DNA of 64,000 nt from Beroe forskalii. Its lineage: Eukaryota > Ctenophora > Nuda > Beroida > Beroidae. Each line of letters begins with the position of its first letter. Position 1 is the first letter of the stretch. This document shows, piece by piece, positions 58,111 through 64,000 of the stretch. The DNA is taken from positions 1 through 64,000 of the forward strand of contig WFMF01000441.1 in assembly GCA_011033025.1 (NCBI GenBank). The letters run 5' to 3'. A program made the position numbers and the translations under genes. The notes below the pieces were generated by a model. That model saw only the letters and a program-made list of their open reading frames with translations. It was not told the origin of the DNA and ran no database searches.

Positions 58111-58904
58111 TACATCGAAGAGACGCTGCTATAGACCAAAAAGACGCCAAATGTGCCATAGGCCAGCGAGAACAATTTATCAAATTGGAAGGAGGACCGC
58201 CGGAAATGTGGGATTTCTGCATTCGCACGAAATTGAAATTAGGGTAACTGCAGCATACTCTACTAACGACACAGGATACTACCAATACAGGCCAATTTTT
58301 AGGGTACTTGTAGGCGTGCATTAAACGCTGCGTAAGAAAAATGGGCGATTCAACGTCATTAACTCACTACATTGAGCTATGATAACGCCATCCTACCCGC
58401 CTATTCCTCGTGCGCGGCGTACAATATTCTGTAGTATTACTCGGCTTATCCTCGTGCAATAATTTCTATCAGCGCATTCTCAGCAATGATCTTAACGTAT
58501 ACTACCAATACTTCTAATAATGACATTAAATGATCATGTCATGAAGTTGACGATAGCTCCTGAAATCCTGGATGAGCGCATTCGGAAACATATTCTGACA
58601 TCATATCGGATGATGAAGTCCTGATACGTCCCCCAGCCCTCTTCAGAGATTAGGTTTACCGTCATTTCGATAGGGAAAGTATAAATGCTTCGTATTGGCG
58701 TAGTAATTGAGCAGGAATCATGTGTTTTATGATATCTTCGGTAAGAAAAAATCACTTACATTTCAAGTTGGTAAAGCTAAAGTTGAAATTTTGATGGTTG
58801 TCTTTTTTAGATCTCATATATTAGAAAGAGGTGCTAACCGGAACCTGGTATAAATTGGAGGGGGGTCCACCTTTTTGTTTTTTGTTAAGGTTAATGTTGT
58901 TTTT

Positions 58905-59085
58905 GAAAAAAACAACAAAGAAAAAATACAAAGAAAAACAAAATTATACAAAAAATACAAAACATAAAAAAACATAGAAAACAAAAAATACAAAAAATAC
59001 AAAAAACAGAAAAAAACAAAAAAAATACAAAAAAACAAAAGCAAAAAACAAAAACATGAAAACCAAAAAATACAAAAAATATGAA
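58905..59085. repeat. AAAAATACAAAAAACA low-complexity tract
   Basis: A-rich with periodic TAC and CA. Phe-rich minus-strand frames over it are artefacts. Confidence 0.9.
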
Positions 59086-59725
59086 AGGGAAGTTGGTTTG
59101 TGCCTTTTTTGCTATTGTGGCGTCATCTTCAAAATCGAGTGAAATCACTCTAATAAAGTATTTTGCGATAGAACGCTATTTTCCCTACTCTGAACAGTGA
59201 ACATCTGTAACTCAGAGAGTTTTCACTTTTCACCAGATTATGTTTTACTTCGATACACATTGCTTTTAGACCTCGAGATTTAGCAATAGAGGAGTTCTCA
59301 ATTCAAGGCGATGGGTCAAAAATTTTGTTGCAGGAGGCTTCTAAAAATGTAACTGCCAAATGCTTGAAATTACGTTTAAGACGAAAATTTGAAATGTAGC
59401 CCTTTTCGATGATACAATGACGAGGTGATAATGGTTTCTCAATGTCTCAATAAATAGGAATGAGAAATCTACGATGAAATTGTGAAGCACGTAAGTTCAC
59501 GTGGACGTTTTGTAGAAATTAGGGGATTTCAAGAAATTTATGTTTGCATATGTCATTCGACTTGATTACATTGAAACAAGTTCAGATGCGATAGAAACAC
59601 GTATTTCCTCTTCCATTTGTTTGTTTTAGTGAATTATACAAAGATGAAGATGTATTCTAACTAGGTTTATTTTAGTAAATTGTACAAAGATGAAGGTGTA
59701 TTCTAACTAGGTTTGTTTTAGTAAA

Positions 59726-62700
59726 TTACTGACCGGCTCTACAAATTGTCAATGGGACAGCATTACGAAAGATAAGACCCGTGTCTCTGTCAAGATCTTC
59801 ATACCAGCCACCTTGATCAACGTTATCCACTTTCACCTTTAACTGAAAATAATTTATGATGAGTTTTCCAAAGCGTATAGTAGACAGGGGCGGCTCGTAT
59901 GGGTGTATGGGTGTTGAGATACACCCAAAGCAGATAAGGAGAAAATAAGAAAAAGATCAAAAAACAAAAATCTATTTTTCTTTCTTTCTTCCATAGTCAC
60001 GCGCGCGGCGCACACTCGCGGAGAATACCAAATCATAAAAAAAAGCCGCGCATTAAATTCGATTTATTCTTGCTCGAAAATCGAGCGCTATTATATGGGT
60101 GTAACGCGCACACCCAAAATCAGGGATTTTACCTGTAAGTTGCAATAGGGTGCGCCCTTTTTTCAAAGTTTTTTAGGCTCTTTGACTCGATTGTAGATCT
60201 CAGTGAGCTGATCACGAGGATATCAAGTTTTTTGAAATTGGACAATGTCTTCCTTTGCCTCTGGGCGTTTTTCTGTTTCGTGACGTCACATCACGTGACC
60301 TGTCACGTGATCCGCCTGCTAGTACTTTGTGCGCGCTCTGATTCCGCGCGCGCGATTGTAATTCTATGCGCGTTCGCAGAGATGAGTTGTCCGTGTCAAT
60401 TCTGTGCTATCTATGGCATTGGCAAGACTTATCTTTATTGAATAATGGAATTTTCTGATACCAATCTATGATAGACGCAGATAGCAAATAATTTAAGTAT
60501 CAGCCAGTGACATTTTCAAGCTTATAATTACGATAACTTGGAAAATGGAAGCTTAAGTTTATACATTGAGAGCTGAGAAGTACATTAGTACTATACAGGG
60601 TTAAAATTATACATCCCTATCAGGAGTGTCCCCAGTCAGATCACATGACAAAGCAGAGGACACTCCCTCAACCATTGATAGAGCAGAATAAGGTTCACGT
60701 GACTGATAGAGGAGGAAGCAAGCAGTATCTCTTTGACCATGAAGAAATCCAGTTAACAGTGACCTAGTTTGTTATATTTTAACGAGTAGGCACTCTTGCT
60801 AATTCTATTTCATCGTTCCGATCTTATTCCGAGTTAAGTAGTTAGTCAGCTGGTCGGTTAGCCGACCGTCTTGCCAGTGCAATTTTCGAGCTGATTATTT
60901 CGATTACTTGGAAAATGGAAGCTTTTGTTTATGCATTGGGAGCCAAGAAGTACATTAGTACTATACAAGGTTAAAATTGTATATCCCAATCAGGAGTCAG
61001 GGTGCATGTGAATGCCGAGTGTCCCCAGTCAGATCACATGACAAGGTAAGCGACACTCTCCCTCAACCAATGATCGAGCAGAAAAAGGTTCACGTGACTG
61101 ATAAAGAAGGAGGAGGAGAGGAAGCAAGCAGTATCTCTTTGACAATGAAAAGATCGGGGAACGGACATTTCATCTGGCGACACCTCATCTCACGACATTT
61201 CATCTCCGACACTTCATCTCAAAGTACGACATTTCATCTCGTACTGTAAATTGATTTAAATGATGAATGTGCGACGTTTCATCTCAAAGGGTACGACAAT
61301 TCATCTTTTGCTGTAACTTGATTGTACTGTAAAGTATGACATTTGATCTCGAGAGTACGACGTTTCATCTCCAAGGCTACGACATTTCATCTCTGGGGTT
61401 GACACCTCTTATCAGGGTAGGAAACTTGATCTCAGTGTATGACCCTTCATCTCAGGTACGACACTTCATCTCAGACTGCGACATTTCATCTCTCGGTACG
61501 ACACTTCATCTCAGACTGCGACACTCCATCTGCATCTTAGACTGCCACATTTCATCTCTCGGTACGACACTTCATCTCTCGGTACGACACTTCATCTCAA
61601 ACTACGACATTTCATCTCAGGGTACGGCACTTCATCTCTGGGTACGACACTTCATCTCAGGGTACAACACTTCATCTCATCTCCCGTAACACTTCACCCC
61701 AGGTACAACATTTATCTGACAACGAAATTTTTTCCCCGGGGGAATTTTATCTGGTACGAATTATCTCCCGGGAAACACGTTTTATTCCGATGAAAACGTT
61801 TTTCCCTAAGTTTCCCAAAAATTTCATCTCAGGGTCCACTGAACCCAAATAGAAAATTTCCTCAACGGAATTTTATCTCAGGGTANNNNNNNNNNNNNNN
61901 NNNNNNNNNNNNNNNNNNNNNNNNNNNNNNNNNNNNNNNNNNNNNNNNNNNNNNNNNNNNNNNNNNNNNNNNNNNNNNNNNNNNNGAGAAATTGTGCCCT
62001 TTATAGTGACGAACATATCATCATCCGAGCCATCGTATTGACCACTTCCCATTCTTACTGTTATTTGGTAATCAACTGAAAAGTATGATAAAAGTATGAT
62101 AAAAGTATCATAATGGTACCTGGGAATGGTAAAATTTTAGGCCCTTTTCTGAATTGATACCCTTTTCCAGTGCTTTCAAATCCCCTTTTCTGGAAAGCGG
62201 AAATGATACCATTTTTGTTGACCTTAGAAGATTTTGGGCCTTTTCTGAAATGGTACCATTTTTGTTGAGAATTTTCGACCATTTTCTGAAATAGTACCAT
62301 TTTTGTTGCGGATTTTTTGCCCTTTTCGTAAATAATACCATTTTTGTCGAGAATATTTGACATTTTCTATCACGCCAGTAGCGCACCAGTAGCACACCAG
62401 TTTCGCGTTTGTATCACGCCAGTATCGCGTCTGTATCACGCCAGTTGAACGCCAATATCACGCCAGTATCGCGCCAGTCAGAACTATCTTAAAGCCGGAA
62501 CACCTTTTAAACACGCAAGACGCAAGTTTATGATCTGATACTATAGTGCTGCTGGCATCCTGGCTTTGAGTTTTTTTCGACTGGCGTGATGATGGCGTGG
62601 TACTGGCGTGATACTGGTCTAGACAAATCGCCCAATTTACAAAAAAGAGGTGCTGATGTCTACCTTTTTCATCAAAATTTACCAACCTGCACCAGCTTTA

Positions 62701-62741
62701 AGTACCAGAAGGAGTGAAACTAGGATGTGTGATCCTATCAT
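59726..62741 (-). CDS. Small secreted PLAT-like protein, copy B (interrupted by assembly gap)
   Basis: Exon 1 (62687-62741) is a signal peptide, MIGSHILVSLLLVLKAGA, differing from copy A at two positions. Exon 2 starts at 62075 with VDYQITVRMGSGQYDGSDDD and runs to the gap edge at 61986, so its end is lost. Exon 3 (59726-59842) gives LKVKVDNVDQGGWYEDLDRD and ends AVPLTICRAGQ with TAA, 17 residues shorter than in copy A. Intron 2 has grown from about 350 bases to more than 2 kb by insertions and a tandem array. The join across the gap is assumed, not seen. Confidence 0.75.
60540..61140. repeat. Tandem duplication of about 220 bp
   Basis: 60540-60765 and 60895-61145 share GAAAATGGAAGCTT, AGAAGTACATTAGTACTATA, AGTGTCCCCAGTCAGATCAC and AAGCAAGCAGTATCTCTTTG in the same order. 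They are separated by a unique 130-base spacer. Part of intron 2 of PLAT-like gene B. Confidence 0.88.
61160..61720. repeat. Roughly 20-bp tandem array GTACGACACTTCATCTCAGG
   Basis: About 25 units with variants TACGACATTTCATCTC and GGGTACGACACTTCATCTC. Units decay towards 61885, where the N run starts. A Phe/Ser/Leu-rich 117-codon frame over it is an artefact. Confidence 0.92.
61886..61985. other. Assembly gap of 100 N
   Basis: Exactly 100 N, the usual placeholder for a gap of unknown size. It adjoins a tandem array and cuts exon 2 of PLAT-like gene B. Confidence 1.
62100..62345. repeat. ATGGTACCATTTTTGTTGAG repeat units
   Basis: Four units of about 55 bp, with CCTTTTCTGAAATGGTACC and ATTTTTGTTGAGAATTTT. 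They belong to the same sequence family as 19965-20760 and 48520-48760. A shorter stretch lies in the matching intron of copy A (56290-56360). Confidence 0.85.
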
Positions 62742-63860
62742 CTATCAGCAGCTGTGAATTGTCAAGTATGCCTAATAACGATAAAGTTAATAACTGTTTA
62801 AGGGAAGAATGTGACACTGAAGAGAAGTTATTATAGTCCGAGCCGAGGGATAATAACAATCAAATAATGCCATCAGAAGCAGCCAGAATGTAAGGAATTT
62901 GTATCCTAGATGGCTCATGTATTCCTCATTTTCTCAAAAGATTATAGTACCAAATTTTTACATTTACAGACCGAATGGATAATTTATGCTGCAAATTATC
63001 CCTTGATAATATCTATCATGAATACTTTCAATTAAAATAGTTTCCAATCAACTGGCGAGCTGGGATTCTTGTTTTGCTTCACAGGATCCCTTTAAAGGTC
63101 AAAAATGGCTAACTCACATTCTGGCTGCTTGTGATGATGTTATAACAATAAAATGATAAACAGTGAAGTAGTGAAACATAAAGTTGCCCTCAAGATCCAG
63201 CAACGCATGGCAACGCATGGCGGCAAATTCGATGATTCTGCGCCTCCACTTGGAAGTGGGGCGTGGGTGCCTTTCTCCTCTCTTGAGTAATTATCATTCA
63301 GAAGATGAAAATCATATGCATGCAATGGACCTACACGCAAATAGTCAATATACTTCAATAGTCAGTAACCTTTGCTGATGTTGATTGGATGAACGGAATA
63401 TAGATGATGTTAGATGAGTTTCGGAACCCTTTCTAATACCACATAATAAAGTTTGTACCCCTTGAACATAATTATGAGTAAGCTCTATTTGACCCTCACC
63501 ATCAGGCACCTCTGCGTATCAAACCCTCTTCGGTTTAGGAAAATTATTCATATATGCTTTCTTGCTTGAAGCTGACAACAGTGGAGTAAAGGGGCGCCAA
63601 TTAGACAGACCATCCATCATGGTTCTAAAATATGAATATTAAAACTATTATATTCTCTAATTGTGATGATTGTTCTATTTGGTATCCCTGCAAACGGCTA
63701 ACGGAAGAAGGCTTAAAAAGTGAAGAGGTGTAATATATATGCAAAGTTTACCTAAACCAAGGAAGGTTTGATATTAAGAAGAGAGCCGCTGTCTGATTGT
63801 GAGTCTAAACTGCCGCAACGTCACTTCAAGGTGCTCAGATGAACTTTCAACTTTTCAAGC
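62640..63860. repeat. Segmental duplication, copy B
   Basis: Near-identical to 56640-57870. Identity fades after about 63860, in step with copy A at about 57880. Confidence 0.93.
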
Positions 63861-64000
63861 AACAAATGCACATCGACTTCTTATCAGATAGCAACTGGAA
63901 AACTATGGTCCGAAGGTATAGTATACATTTTTGCGAGTTGGCGAAGTCATTGAACTGGAATCATGTTATTTATGATATCTTCGTTAAGAAATAATCACTT

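Larger units (their letters stand above)
57871..59725. other. Spacer between the PLAT-like gene copies
   Basis: No gene is recognised. A minus-strand frame at 58534-58755 contains IEMTVNLISEEGWGTYQDF, which looks protein-like but is short. A related fragment lies at the window end (63930-64000). The spacer also holds the CGGTTAACCG cluster and the A-rich tract listed separately. Confidence 0.4.

Noticed and set aside
61336..61689. 117-codon frame rich in Ser, Phe and Leu
   Set aside because: It is a translation of the 20-bp GTACGACACTTCATCTC array.

Overview
This is eukaryotic DNA, most likely from a marine invertebrate animal. Genes are split by GT-AG introns of a few hundred bases to several kilobases. 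The non-coding DNA is AT-rich and full of palindromes, minisatellites and short inverted-repeat elements. The gene content is metazoan: DBF4, SURF1, ALG6, HMG-CoA synthase, rhodopsin-type GPCRs and an LDLa-GPCR. The sequence alone does not settle the phylum. A non-bilaterian such as a sponge, placozoan or cnidarian is a guess. A run of 100 N at 61886-61985 shows this is a scaffold. Single-base breaks at homopolymers in both GPCR genes suggest some consensus errors.

Layout, left to right. 1-3100: GC-rich repeats and a SINE-like repeat. 3136-4160 (+): a small SET-domain protein. 5016-5560: a GGGACAAATG-type minisatellite. 6344-12869 (-): a ten-exon DBF4, the activator of the Cdc7 kinase, with all three conserved motifs. 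13.3-16.8 kb: a repeat island with two perfect palindromes, a CG-rich minisatellite and MITEs. 17734-23038 (+): a sugar-porter-like MFS gene that is intact in its N-terminal half and broken afterwards. 23786-31246 (+): SURF1 without its first exon. Its 6-kb intron holds an opposite-strand GPCR gene and a 4.1-kb non-autonomous transposon, which itself contains a second transposon.

31827-37238: a 5.4-kb element with inverted arms longer than 1.3 kb, ending 48 bases before the ALG6 start codon. 37287-40683 (+): ALG6, with a Thr/Asp/Pro repeat insert. 41134-53400 and onward (+): HMG-CoA synthase, whose 9.6-kb intron contains two opposite-strand genes, a multi-LDLa GPCR and a GC-rich YHYH-domain secreted protein. 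53.9-55.4 kb: an array of structured hairpins. 55481-56740 and 59726-62741 (-): two tandemly duplicated genes for small secreted PLAT-like proteins, the second crossed by the assembly gap.

The conserved genes are housekeeping functions with no shared pathway: S-phase entry, cytochrome oxidase assembly, N-glycan precursor glucosylation and mevalonate synthesis. The notable organisation is repeated nesting of opposite-strand genes in introns. Tandem arrays also lie directly against 3' splice sites in several introns.

Exon limits were placed by hand from splice consensus, reading-frame phase and family resemblance recalled from knowledge. No database search was run.
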